Assembly (NCBI GenBank): GCA_963580455.1 | Contig: OY756969.1 | Span: 7,827,501 to 7,891,500, forward strand | DNA length: 64,000 bases | Direction of reading: 5' to 3' | Origin: Euonymus europaeus | Lineage: Eukaryota > Streptophyta > Magnoliopsida > Celastrales > Celastraceae | Shown: in pieces, positions 11,227-22,830 of the stretch | How positions within the stretch are numbered: position 1 is the stretch's first letter | How the letters are laid out: each line of letters starts with the position of its first letter | Program-made: the position numbers and the translations under genes | Notes under the pieces: model-generated | What the model was told of the DNA's origin: nothing | The model's input: only the letters and a program-made list of their open reading frames with translations | Databases searched by the model: none

Positions 11227-12411
11227 CTCTCAAAGTGCGTAGTCTGCCTCCCGGGGTGCTAGGCACTTCAGATAAGGTAGAGTGAATGATCTCCTGTACA
11301 GCTCTCCCTGGATTAGGGTATATCCAGTTGCTCTTTTTCGGAGACTTTTTGCCTGGTTGCGATCTTCAGGCAAACTTTCATCCTCCAAGAATCTCCTGAT
11401 TGGATCCATTCAACTCGGCTCATGATCAACATTAATATCCGCCACCAACATTTGCACTTCAATGCTCTTTTGTGGCAGTATTTCTACTTGAACTGAAGTG
11501 GGCACTTGTACTGAGGAGGCAGATGCCAATCGTGCTAACACGTCAACCTTTGAGTTTTCCCCTCTGGGTATCTATTTGACCTCTACCTTTGGTATCCTCC
11601 CCATCAGTTCTTGTACTTTCGCCAAGTACTTGATCATACTTGCTCCTTTTGCTTCATATTCTCCTTTGATCTGCTCGGTGACCAGCTGTGAGTCACTATG
11701 AACGATCAAATTTTTAACTTCCAACTGCTCAGCAAGGCGTAGTCCTGCCAATACGACCTCATATTCTGCCTCATTGTTTGAGGCCTTGAAGTTGAATCTT
11801 AAAGAATGTGCTATGGTCATGCCCCCTGGGCCGAGCAGGAGAATGCCAGCACCACTGCCTTCCTGGTTGGATGACCCATCCACAAACAATTGCCACTGCT
11901 CAGGTACAGAGGTGGCATTGTCCTGGTCGGTCTCCTTGTAGCATTCAATAATAAAATCAGTCAAAGCTTGAGCCTTAATAGCTTGCCTTGGTTGAAACTT
12001 GATGTCAAACTCTCCCAATTCAATAGCCCACTTCACTAACCTTTCTGAAGTGGCTGGCTTTTGGAGGACATTCTTGAGCAGCTGGTTAGTTAAGACAATG
12101 ATTGTATGTGCTTGGAAGTAAGGCCTCAACTTCCTTGTTGCCACTATTAATGAAAGAGCTAGTTTCTCAGCTTGAGTGTACCTTGTCTCTACACTGATCA
12201 TAACCTTGCTGACATAGTATACGGGTCTTTGCACTTTATCTACCTCGCTCACCAGCACTGCGCTGACTGCGTGTTGTGATACTGCTAGGTAGAGGTAGAA
12301 AATCTCGCCCTCTTTTAGACAAGTCAAAAGTGGAGGCTGACCTAGATAATCTTTAAGGTTTTCAAAGGCAATTTGACACTCAGGTGTCCACTCAAATTCT
12401 TTTGCCTTTTT
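11227..12411 (-). pseudogene. Element A RT tail and RNase H domains
   Basis: Starts where the solo LTR ends: KAKEFEWTPECQIAFENLKD joins the RT thumb/connection at 14266. It continues with the first RNase H-like region (VYYVSKVMISVETRYTQAEK) and a second RNase H (FVDGSSNQEGSGAG, SNNEAEYEVVLAGL, VHSDSQLVTEQIKGEY) with the expected Asp/Glu/Asp residues. Between RNase H and integrase runs a linker with LIQGELYRRSFTLPYL. A stop after KVEVK (about 11572) and others near 11400 and 11230 break it. Two RNase H-like modules are common in Tat elements. Confidence 0.88.
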
Positions 12412-14265
12412 TGTCACGCCCCGATCCCCATGCACATGACGTGTAACTAACTCATACTCCCGACTATAATTGTTTTTCAAAACTCAATAATTCAATAAAA
12501 ATATAATTATCTATATACTTAGATTTAGATGATAGATATATATATAGATAAATACATAAGTAACTTTATATACCCGACTGAGACTCCAGCTCAGCCATCC
12601 CAACCCACTGGGTCCACTCAACCCTTACGCAGCAACTCTGGTATGTACACCGACTGCCCTGTCCTGTCTGCACTCTCAGTCCCACTAGTCACAGTTGTTT
12701 CACCTGAAAATAAAACAATGGGAAGTAGGGGGTGAGCCGAAGCTCAGTAGGGAATACCGTATTCACACACAAAACATTCACAAATAATTATTGACAGAAG
12801 CACGACAATTTAAATAACACTTATATTCCTCAACCCGCCTCGAATATCCGTCACCACCTCGAACGCTTTCCGACCTCATTGCCGAAAACTATTTTTCTCC
12901 GCTTTCCGACCTCCTCGCCGGAAGCAATCTACGAGTAAGGAAATTAGACACCTTCTTCTACCCGGGACTTACCACCCCTTCGCTATGTGGCCGCATAGCG
13001 AATCCTTACTCGGATTTTCACCCACTTACGTACAGGGTCATTCCCACCTTACTGAAATCTCCATATTGCTTTTCCTCCCCTTCCTTCACAATTCAATCCC
13101 CACAATCTACATAACCCTCAAATATGAGAAAATATTCAATCACATGCACATAGTATAAATACAGTATTTTCACGATGAAACGCAGGGGTTATCAAATCTC
13201 ATAATCATCCACCATACCATTACCCGCAACTTCACAGTAAATAGCCAGACATTTAATCCCCCACAATTGCAATGCATTATTTTTACAGCAAGAATTCCCG
13301 TTTAAATATAAACACAGAAACTCCAAAACCATGCAAGGGTTAAAGTATTCCCTACCTCGTGAAGCATGCCTCACATCTCACTCGAACCAATGCTTTCCTG
13401 TTTAATTTTTCCGTCGTATATCACTAAACTTCATATATCAATTCTACACCAAAATGCACATACAAGGTCATAATTATGTTCAAATACCGCGTAAATACGT
13501 AAAATATATGATTTAATCAAAGGGGTAAACTTTACCCGGAAAAGTCAACCCGGGTCAAACGGGTCAAATAATACCCGATTTACCCACATTCGGGTCACCG
13601 AAGATCCGGAAACTTTCGCCAAAAATCACCAACTGGGATTTGTAGTACTCTTCGAGACGAACTCAACGGTGGTGACCTTGCATCAATCGGAGATCGGAGG
13701 AGGGAGAAATCGACTGTCGAAGCTCGCGGTGGCCGAAACTTCCGACAACTTTTCCCGGAGATATACAGCTCCGATTAAGGTGATTCTTGAACCGATTTCA
13801 TACGTCTCGAAGAGACGAAGAGATTGGTATTGGTTTCGTCACCTGAGGTGGCCGGACGGAGGAGATCGGCGCCTGCGAAGTTTAGGACGCGAAAATCGCG
13901 TTTCTCTTTTCTTTTTGTCTTTTCCTGTTTCTGTTTTCATTTCTTTCTTCGTTTTTCTTTTTTTCTGTTTTTGTTTCTTTCCTTTTTCTTTTAAACCAAT
14001 TTCAGATATTTATAAATAAAAATTGTATCCCTTTTTTACTTTGTTTCTCTTATTTAATAAAATTGACAACAAATGTGTATTTCGCCTCCATCCAGGTAAT
14101 TTCTCTAATTTATTTGTATTATTATTATTATTCTCACTTATTCACACCCATATATTTAATTTTTATTCCAAACCCAAGTTTAATTATTACATCCATTCGT
14201 GTACCATTGTACACGTGTCACCCTCATGCTCAATGTTTCTATTATTTCCGGGTCAGGATGTCACA
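12412..14265 (-). mobile_element. Solo LTR (1854 bp) inserted in pol of element A
   Basis: On the minus strand it starts TGTGACATCC and ends GGGGCGTGACA; TTTTT flanks both sides (12407-12411 and 14266-14270). Removing it rejoins RT (ending FFQALKN) with AKEFEWTPEC. Near its end it holds CTGAGCTTCGGCTCACCCC, shared in style with the solo LTR at 31404-33438. No internal gag or pol is present, so it is best read as one LTR left after recombination. The T-run duplication is weak evidence alone because of its simple sequence. Confidence 0.8.
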
Positions 14266-15382
14266 TTTTTTAATGCCTGGAAGAATGGTCTGCACTTGTC
14301 TTCGGACCGTGCAAGAAACCTCCCTAGTGATGTTGCTCGGCCAGTCAACTTTTGAACTTCTTTAGCATTCCTTGGTGGTTCCATATTAAGGATTGCTTCC
14401 ACCTTTTCAGGATTCATCTCAATCCCTCTGCTGGTTACCAGGAAGCCAAGAAACTTCCCGGACGCTACTCCAAAAGCACACTTTTCCGGGTTAAGCTTCA
14501 TTCCAAACTGATCAAGTGTATCAAAGACCTTACGCAGGTCAGTAAGGTGATCCTCAGCTCTCTTGCTCTTTACCACCATATCATCCACATAAGCCTCCAC
14601 AAACTTCCCAATCTGATCTTAAAGATGTGGTTTACCAACCTTTGGTAGGTGGCTCCAGCATTCTTCAATCCGAATGGCATTACCTTGTAGCAATACGTCC
14701 CCTCTGGGGTGATAAACGAGGTCCCTTCCTAATCTTCAGGATGTATTTTTATTTGATAGTACCCCGAATAGGCATCTAAGAAGCTGAGGAGCTGATGTCC
14801 TGAGGTAGCATCTACCAATTGATCAATCTTTGGTAATGGGTAATTATCTTTGGGACAGGATTTATTTAGATCAGTAAAATCAACACACATCCTCCATTTC
14901 CCATTGGCTTTCCTCACCATGACAACATTGGCCAGCCATTCAGGGTATTGGACTTCTCTGATGAAATCGGCATCTATTAGTTTCCTCACCTCTTCGTTTA
15001 TTGCCTCTTGGCGATCAGAAGCAAAGTTTCTTCTCTTCTGCTTAACTGGTCTAGCACCAGGTATAATGCTCAGTCGATGTGTTATCACATCAGGACTTAT
15101 ACCAGGCATCTCATCAGCACTCCATGCAAAAGTACCCACACTCCTTAGGAGTAGTTTGGTTATCTTCTTGGTCATGTCTTCTCCCATGATCTCGACCTTT
15201 TTCAGTTCCTCTACTGGACTTGGTTTGAACACTTGTTCTTCTGCCCTCATATCGAGGCTGCCTACTGAGACTTTCTCCTTTTTCCTCTCTTTGAGTTCAG
15301 TGAAGTAGGTACTCTTGGAAGCCTTTTGATTCCCCTTAACTTCTCCAACTCCCTTGGAGGTGGGAACTTCATCTTTAAACAA
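14266..15382 (-). pseudogene. Element A reverse transcriptase
   Basis: RT copies the element's RNA to DNA. Minus strand: SVGTFAWSADEMPGISPDVI, then REVQYPEWLANVVMVRKANG, KWRMCVDFTDLNKSCPKDNY and SFLDAYSGYYQIKIHPED. A TAG stop sits at about 14730. Next are [20 protein letters not shown] and, after a one-base frameshift near 14620, [12 protein letters not shown] with the catalytic YVDD. The frame then reaches FLGFLVTSRGIEMNPEKVEA and breaks at the solo LTR. Motif spacing is normal for Ty3/gypsy. Confidence 0.92.
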
Positions 15383-17436
15383 TAGGTTAAGACCACAGCT
15401 CTCACCCTGTGAAGAAGTGGTCTTCCTATGATGGCATTGTGCGAAGCTTTCACATCGACAACCAACATATCCACCATATGCATCACCATCCCGGGGTGTG
15501 TTCCCAGTGTGACTGGAAGGGTTATCATTCCTTTTAGTATGACTGACTCTCTTGTGAACCCATACAAGGGTACTGAAGTTGGCTTTAGCCTCTCCTCCGA
15601 AAGCTTCATAGCTTTGAAGGTGTGATAGAACAGGATGTCTGCTGCGCTCCCGTTATCAACCAAGATTTTCAAGATGTTGAAATTGGCGATCACTGCCTCA
15701 ACTACCAAGGCGTCATCATGAGGGACTTGAATACCTTCTTCATCCTTCTCTAAGAATTTGATAACCTCCTCATCCCTTTTGATCCTTTTTTCCTTGGTTG
15801 GCTGCTCAGTAAGGTGAGCATATGCTCTCCCAGCCGATGTACTTTCTCCACCTGCTGCTAAACCTCCAATAATGACACCACAGAAATCAATTATTCCTGC
15901 GGTGCCTCTCTTATGCGGAGGAGAGTCTTCCCTTCTTCGTGGCCTTCTATGGTCATCATCTTCTTTATTATCTCTTCTTCGTTTTTCCTCTCTGTTTGCA
16001 GTGTACTTCTTGAGGTTTTCTCTTCTTATCAACTCCTCAATTTCATCTTTTAACTGCCTGCAACCGTCAGTATCATGACCGTGGTCCTTATAAAACCTAC
16101 AATACTTATCTGTAAACTTCCTCTTCTCTGGAGGAGTCCTCATCTCCTTTGGCCATCTGACGAGATTTTGGGCAACAATCTCGTTCAATACCTTTCTTAA
16201 GGGAGTAGTGGGGTATAGTTACTGAAGCGAGCTGGTGGGCCAGTTTGAGACTTCCTAGAAGATTGTTCTCCTCGCCTGCTATCCTCCCTTTCTAATCTCT
16301 TATCATTGCCTGGTCGGCCACCTCCTGGGTGGCCTTTATCACTTGAGCCCCTAGCCCGATCAGGGGAGGTTCGTACTGTAAAACGAGAAGACTTTAATGA
16401 ATCAGTTGCCTTGATATATTTCTCAGTCCTTGCCAGGAGCTCATCAATGGACTGCGGTGCATCAATGCACAATGAGTTGCAGAATTGCTCATGACAAACT
16501 ATCCTGATCAGGGCAGCATTTGCCAAAACGATTTGTACATCTGGGATCTCCAGGCACATCTGGTTGAATCTCCCTATAAAGTCATGAAATGATTCTCCCT
16601 TCTCATGTTCAATCACCATCAAATCTTGGTTGGTGGTTTTAGGCTTCCTAGCACTTGCAAATCGAAGGTTGAACTTCCTGGACAGGTCCTAGAAGCTGTA
16701 AATGCTATGCCTAGGAATGTTGATGAACCAAGTCCGAGCAGGTCCAATAAGTGTAGAGGGAAAAGCCTTGCACAAAACTGCATCTGAGGCTCCTCGGCAC
16801 TCCATCATGGACTTGTATCTCATGACATGGTCATAGGGGTCCATCTTCCCATCATACTGCTCAAGATTGGGAAGCCTGAAGTCACGAGGTATGTTTGTTT
16901 CAAGAATATCCCTAGACAGGGGAGTCATGGAACTGTCCCACATTTCATCAATGATATTGCGTCCCGGCAGGGCTGCTAACTTGCGGTCTACCTCTTGAAG
17001 GTGCTTATTGGCATCATCATTGATGTGGGAGTAATAAGTGTTCCTGTTGGTGTTGGAGTTTCCTTCTCGGTTCTCATCCCTTCTCTTGCTCCTGGAATCC
17101 AGAGAACCAGAGTTTCTATCATCCTCGTCCCTCTCAGTGGTCCAAGGTGGGGCTTGCTGGTTAGCCATCATCATTTCAGTGAGGAGCTGCACTTGTTGAC
17201 AAAGTTTATTCAACCGTGCAGCACTGATGGGAGGACCAGCTGCCTCCTGTGGTGGTTCCTGGACGTTTCTTCCTTCTTGGACCTGAGGTGCGTCCAAGGG
17301 TCCCTCATGCCTTGCAATATGAGGGCCTTGCAATATTTTCATAATCTTGGTATTGTTGCTGGGTATCATCTGCCAGATGATGGGCATGTGATGTCTCAGC
17401 ATCATTCACATTGGTGGTTCTTCTAGGTCTGACCAT
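15383..17436 (-). pseudogene. Element A gag and protease
   Basis: Gag builds the particle; the protease cuts it. The likely start is ATG at 17436 (MVRPRRTTNVND), shortly inside the 5' LTR. After a frameshift near 17310 the frame carries the retrotransposon gag domain: LPNLEQYDGKMDPYDHVMRY and STLIGPARTWFINIPRHSI, then a stop at about 16688, then ESFHDFIGRFNQMCLEIPDV. A second shift near 16195 leads to the nucleic-acid-binding part (CRFYKDHGHDTDGCRQLKDEI) and the aspartic protease (ILVDNGSAADILFYHTF, where DNG is the active-site triplet usual in this lineage). PR runs into RT without a clear gap. Confidence 0.88.
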
Positions 17437-17460
17437 TGTAAGTAAGGGAACTTAGTTGTT

Positions 17461-17479
17461 CCTACAGACTGCGCCAAAC
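17461..17479 (-). other. Primer-binding site of element A
   Basis: Minus strand GTTTGGCGCAGTCTGTAGG directly follows the 5' LTR. It has the TTTGGCGC start seen in B and C. The tRNA cannot be named safely from memory. Confidence 0.6.
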
Positions 17480-18105
17480 TGATGACGTCAAAAATGTGTC
17501 AGTATCGAGAAGACGATCAGTGTGTCAGACCTGTAGTCATGCAAGACTAGCAAGAGTGAAGACCCCTCCAGGGAGCCGACCAGGGGTGAAGACCCTTTCA
17601 GGGAGCCGACCAGCCAGGCAGTTCAACAAGGGTTCCAAGGATGCAGGTCCTTCCAAGGAACCGACCAGCCAGGCAGTCCTGCACAATGAACAAAGATGAG
17701 CTAAAGGCCGCACCAGAGGTAGTCCTCTGGCGTTGGCGCTCCGACGCTCAAGTCAGTTCGTATTATGAAATCAGGCGAGCTCCTCTTACTAGAGCTCTCT
17801 CTTCATTAGAGTTCAAAAATTGTGATTAGGAAGATAATATTTGACTTTGAGAGTTTTATATAGAATTTAGAGTCATTATTCACCTGGGTCCCTTAATTAT
17901 TGTTGGGGGTTGCACTTAATGCTTTTCACCTTGGTAGGTCCAGGTCTTTCACTATACCGAGGAAGTAACCTCGGTAGGGCACTGCTGCCCAATTACTTTT
18001 CTTCTTTGCTTTCCGAGATGAATTCCTTGTGAGGCATGAAAGACTTGCTGAGCCCAATATAACACGTGTCAACATATAATTGGTGGGGGTATTTTGGTAA
18101 TATCA
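17480..18105 (-). repeat. Element A 5' LTR (626 bp)
   Basis: Direct copy of 6574-7113 with an extra 86 bp or so of internally duplicated sequence (repeat of AGGGAGCCGACCAG-containing block around 17560-17670). Minus-strand TATA-like TATATAAAACTC lies near 17855. Confidence 0.93.
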
Positions 18106-18700
18106 GGATTTAATCTTGGAGATAAGAAAATGAGATTTGTTTGATCCAAGTTCTTGACAATGAAGAAACAAAAGGAAGTTGTTGACCACGGCAGTAAAGG
18201 AATTAGAGTGTACTGCATGTGCAGAAGCAAATGATGTTGAAAATTTTGAAATCACAATGTTGCTGTCACCATCCCATGTGTTGTTTGTCTACCTGGGACA
18301 TTATTTGGGTTTGAATTGGTCTTTGATTATCAATTCATTGTTTATTTGAGGCTTAAATATTGTTTAGGCATTTGTATATTTTGTTTAGACCTTGACTTGT
18401 GTATAAGGTTTGGGTGAGAGAGTTAGGTTTTTTTTTTTCAAGGGGGCAGGGGGGATATTTTTGGGGTTGAATTCAATCAAATAACATAAGTTGCTATTCT
18501 CAAATTCAAATACAATTCCTTTGCAAATTCAATTCATTTTTCAATTATAAAACATATATCTTTCAATACCATAAATCGGTATTTCAAAATAAAATTCATT
18601 GCAATATCATAAATTTGTATTTTTCAAAACCTAATTCCCTTCTGTGCCATAAGTTGGCATATTTTAAATTAAACTTACCATAGATTGATATAGTGTTTCA
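18106..18700. other. Flank of element A with palindromic dispersed repeat
   Basis: Starts with the GGATT duplication. No gene is recognised in 18106-18420. From 18480 to 18700 the words ATACCATAAATCGGTAT, ATACCATAAATTTGTAT and GCCATAAGTTGGCAT recur, the same family as at 5790-5870 and 47800. Confidence 0.55.
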
Positions 18701-19470
18701 TCTAAAGTTATCATTCAAAATTCATAATACTTTGGCCAAGCTGGGAATGGCCGTGATGATACCGTGCACCTTTTTAATTATCAAAACTTACTCCAACTGG
18801 AATTTTTCATCCAATTTTCCAAGCATTTTTGACTAATCCCGGAATGGCCCTAATGATCCCGTGCAATTTTGAATTAGTTTTGTGTTAAAAAAAATCTACA
18901 TTCTTGGGCTGATCCAAGGAGTCATATTTCCCCTAGAAAAGGAGTCCAAATAAGATTAAACCTCCAAAAAATTCACCGAGAGATATGGGAGGAGTCTTAT
19001 TTCAACTACAACTCGAACTCCTCGATCCATATAAAAGGGGACCTTCAATGGCAAGTAAAATCTAATCTCAGAGTTTTTGCTTTTACTTGTTTTTTTAGAG
19101 AGAACTCCAAGCACTGAACTTTCCTTATGATAGAGTATTGTATTGACTTAAGCGTCAGAATGGTTCTCCCGAGCACACCTCGATGCCCTCTTAGTTCACA
19201 TTTGTTCACTATACATGCAGTTCAGCAATCTTTCCAAAGTGAAAAGTATGACCAACTGATTTTTTCATCCAATCTAGATACTATTTTGACATCATCAAAT
19301 TGGTTCTTCTGATTTGATGCCGTTATATTAGAACAATCATCTTGGGAGACCGATAACAAGTCTTAATTATGAGATCATCATGATTGTACTCTGTTATAGT
19401 ATACCCTTTGATTCGTTCCTCACGTGACATGTGTAAGGCTATTAATAGCATAAATTTTTGACTAGTTAGG
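18700..19470. other. Unassigned transposon-like sequence
   Basis: Contains a diverged tandem pair around GGAATGGCC..TGAT..CCGTGCA (about 18746 and 18841). From about 19020 it looks like an LTR promoter/R region: TATAAAAGGGGACC, then TTGACTTAAGCGTCAGAATGG, a style common in gypsy LTRs. No partner copy or borders were found. Confidence 0.35.
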
Positions 19471-19655
19471 ATGAAAATCGATAAATAAGAAACTAGAAAG
19501 AATTAATGCACTGGAAATGGATACCAAATAAAAATAGAGTGACATAATTTTTTACAAGAAAAACCCTGAATTAACTCAAGGAAAAAATCTCCAGTGTCTA
19601 AAACCACCAACCTTGAAGCAATCCACTATAATCATGGGGTACAAAAATCACTGAG
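19470..19655 (-). repeat. Copia LTR remnant (U5 side)
   Basis: The reverse complement reads GATTATAGTGGATTGCTTCAA followed by GGTTGGTGG, closely matching 49155-49260 of the copia element (GATAGTGGATTGCTTCAAAGG then GGTGGCTTCAGACACC). Both continue to TTTTCTTG/CCTCGTAAA and GTGTCACTCTAT-like words. Only this end is kept. Confidence 0.6.
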
Positions 19656-22600
19656 AGCTAGGATCCACACACTGACCCTAGTACTTTGCTTGAGTCAAAC
19701 GATACACCCTTAATAAAATCTTATAGGAAACATATATATCTCATGGAAACCGTAGGGAAATCGGTCATTATTGGTATAAAATGTTATTCCTAAATGTTAA
19801 AATAAGTAGCCCACAATGTGCAACATGAAAAACTTAGGCATATATAAAAGGGGGTGAATTGTGTCCCCAAATTGCAATGGGCGTTTTTAAAATTTTAACA
19901 AATAATTGTCAAATATCAATTAACACACAAATTTGGGCTCTATGAATTATCCTAATCAAATTTCTATTAATTGCAATATGTAATGAATAGCCAGTTCACA
20001 AATACATAAAAATTGAAACATAATGTCAAACACAAATCTTCACACTATTTGGATAAAAGCTATTTTACCTAGCTATTCAACTCAGAATGTTACAAAATTT
20101 GGTATGCAATATCACAACACCTTGATGAACACTATGTCAAAAATTTAGATAAAATTTTGAAGTCTAGCTATATGAACAATGCAAAAATAGATTAGTGTTC
20201 TAGAAAATTAACAATCAAAAGTGCATGTCCTAATGGTTTACAGAAACCTCCTCTAGTGCAATTAACAACCTCAAGCAAATGACCAACATACAAGATCAAG
20301 TAAAACAAGTAAAAAATACAGTGCACAAGGATATATATATAATGGTTCGGAGAGTCATTCCTCCGACGTCCACTACCTAAGCCTGCAAACCTAGGATTTT
20401 CAAATCCAGTAATGTATGATAGTTTTCCAAGTTCACCAACAATTTAGGGTTTTAGGCAAGCTAACCCAAAAATTTTTGCAACCAAGGTTTTAAGATAACC
20501 AAGAACTAAGGTTTCCAAGTTGTACTCAAAACTTATCTCACAACCTCACGAGGTTTTGCCCAACAAATGGACTTTACAAGTGTTTAAGCACAAAGTTTTC
20601 TCAAGATTCGCTCAAGTCGATTTGGTTGAGGAACACTCAAGAACTAGAGATGATGCTCATGGGTATGGTTAAGAATAAGCTCAAGATGTGGCAATCACTC
20701 TATTGCAAGCTCACACAAAGCTCTCAAGAAGGTCTAGGTAATGGGTTCTTGATGGATTTTTGGATCTCTTTTTGAAGTAGGAAGATGAGAGCTTGATGAT
20801 AATCAGATTTTTAGCAGAGATCTCTAGGAAGAAGTTTGAATCAAGAATTGATGTTGATAGGATTTGAAGCTCACAGATTTAGCCAATTTTTGCAAATGTT
20901 CTTCTAACTTTCAACACAAGCCAAACCCTTCTCTTCTTTCTGAGAACAAAATAATCTTGGCCATTGGATGAAAAGTAGATCTTGATCTTCAGCCTTCCTT
21001 CTTCTTTTAATTTGACCATTCTTTAATTTAAACCAAATAAATCTCCACCATTCATGATACAACTATTGGCTCCAAGAAGACAGATTGTTCTTCTTTTTTA
21101 AGGCTTGTTTGGATCAAAGACATCTTCCTTCTTGATGACAGAACCTTGCTCAAACAAAGCCAAACAAGTTCTTTCTTGATTCTACCACAAAAAATTCTCA
21201 ACCATTTCTCTCTCCTCTGTCCCCTAAGAAATAAATGGTGGCACAAAGTGGATCAATAATTTCAAACATGAAGTATTTTTTAAATTCTTGACTCAAAATA
21301 CATAGGAGGAATTATAGAAGCTTGAAAAAGATATTCTCTAGCAATATTATTCAATTCACATGTCTAGAACTCATTTTTGCTCATGAGAAATCAAACTTTT
21401 CTCAAATAAAATTGATCATGCTCAAACTTGACCAATTAAGTTTCAACAAATAAATGCACGAATTTTTTTTGAAATATTCACTTTCAATATCCTCATAGCA
21501 ATTAATTCATTGCACCGACAAAGAAATAGGTGAAAAGGCACCTCATTATTGTTTGTAAGCTCAAAGGGTTTCTATGCTTGCACAAAGGTCAATCGATATG
21601 ATATAAGTTCAATAAAATTTAAATAAGCACATGATAAACACGTCAACAATATTCAGTCAAATCTAACGCTAAAAATCCCAACATAGGATTACTTGGCCAA
21701 AGCTTATCGACACATCTAAGGTAACTCGTTCGCAACCTACTTTCTTTATGTTGATCACTGGTGACTAGGCACGCTTGCCTTTTCAAAGGTACAATACAAA
21801 GCACATGCCAAGTATAAACCAACCAGCCCTAGAACACTTGGCATTTGCATTTTCATCAAGCCTAAAACTCCTTTGGCACATATCCTCTTACTCACCCAAC
21901 ATCAATGTCGGTCAACCAAGCGTCAAACCATCTAGAAACAACACCTGTCCATGATATCTTCTCCAAAAATAATATCTTCTGACATTGTACTACGAGAGTC
22001 AGAAAACACCTCCCACGATCTTTGAGGCTAGTCAAAGCGTGACAACTGACCCTGTTCCCCACGATCTAACACTATCGCTTCATGATCTTGTCCTTGCACC
22101 TGCCAAAAGCCTATCCTAGCCACCTACTTTCCAAGTCACTAGCTCCAAGTAACCACAGAAACCCAAAAACCATTAAGCCACTATAAATACTCCTCTATTC
22201 CCTACAATAAAGAGGGGAACATTGAGAACCAAAATACTTGCTTTCTTGATACTCCTTTGAAAATCACTCAGTCTTTTTACACAATGTTACTCATCCCTCT
22301 TTAGCCCCCTGCTCTAGGAATCAAAATCAAAATCATCTCATCCTTAATCTTACCATCGATCATTCCTCCACCATCACATGGATATTCTTCACAACTTACA
22401 CGCCTATTATCGTTTACTATATATAGATTTCTACTTGAGGTACCCCACCGATACCCAATGTTTGCTAAGTCATTTTTGTAAGTGATCCACCTCAGCACTC
22501 TTTGACTATTCAACAATTGTAGAATCGAGTATCAACAACATTGTACCTGGTATTAGGCAAAACCTTCCTTCTCTCCATATTTTTGGTTGGGCAACCTATT
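19656..22600. other. Long stretch without recognised gene, probable LTR-element debris
   Basis: Holds LTR-like pieces: ATATAAAAGGGGGTGAATTG at about 19840, ATGGTTCGGAGAGTCATTCC at about 20342 (a phrase common in plant LTRs), and TATAAATACTCCTCTATTCC at about 22184 followed by an R-like region. No frame longer than chance is convincing. Borders and families could not be fixed. Confidence 0.4.
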
Positions 22601-22627
22601 GAAAATATATAGTTATCAATTGCTCAT

Positions 22628-22830
22628 GTGAATTGTAGTGTTGCACATATTGGTAGGAATGATAATAGAGTTGCCAATGCTTTTGCGCACTTGGGCTTCC
22701 CTTCCATTTCTCAATGCACTCTCATCGAGATGTGCCTAGCTATCTCTATTCTTTGTCCATTGATCATCATGGACTGTAATTATAGCTTTGATTAATGAAA
22801 TTTCATTTAACTCTCAGGAAAAAACCCTCA
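22628..22830 (+). mobile_element. LINE 3' end: RNase H C-terminus and 3' tail
   Basis: The frame reads NCSVAHIGRNDNRVANAFAH and then a short hydrophobic tail ending CNYSFD before TAA at 22793. This matches the end of the RNase H-like domain in plant LINE polyproteins (HxxRxxNxxAdxLA). A short AT-rich tail ending in an A-rich stretch (about 22825) follows. The rest of the element is absent, as expected for 5'-truncated LINE copies. RNase H of a host or LTR element is less likely given the tail. Confidence 0.55.

Larger units (their letters stand above)
6574..18105 (-). mobile_element. LTR retrotransposon A (Ty3/gypsy, Tat-like), full length but decayed
   Basis: Borders are exact: LTRs start TGAT and end ATCA, and the 5-bp duplication GGATT lies at 6569-6573 and 18106-18110. 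It reads on the minus strand: 5' LTR at the right, a primer site with GCGC next to it, then gag, protease, RT, RNase H, integrase, an extra region with a gene on the plus strand, a purine-rich tract, and the 3' LTR. RT has YVDDM. Gene order (integrase last) makes it Ty3/gypsy; the extra antisense gene points to the Tat lineage. It interrupts the NHX fragment and is itself interrupted by a solo LTR. Confidence 0.93.

Noticed and set aside
13669..14365. Plus-strand protein genes near 14 kb
   Set aside because: They lie in the solo LTR and the antisense of RT, with low-complexity Phe/Ser-rich content.
17496..17829. Coding frames in the right LTR of element A
   Set aside because: They repeat in the left LTR and match no protein family; they are LTR sequence.
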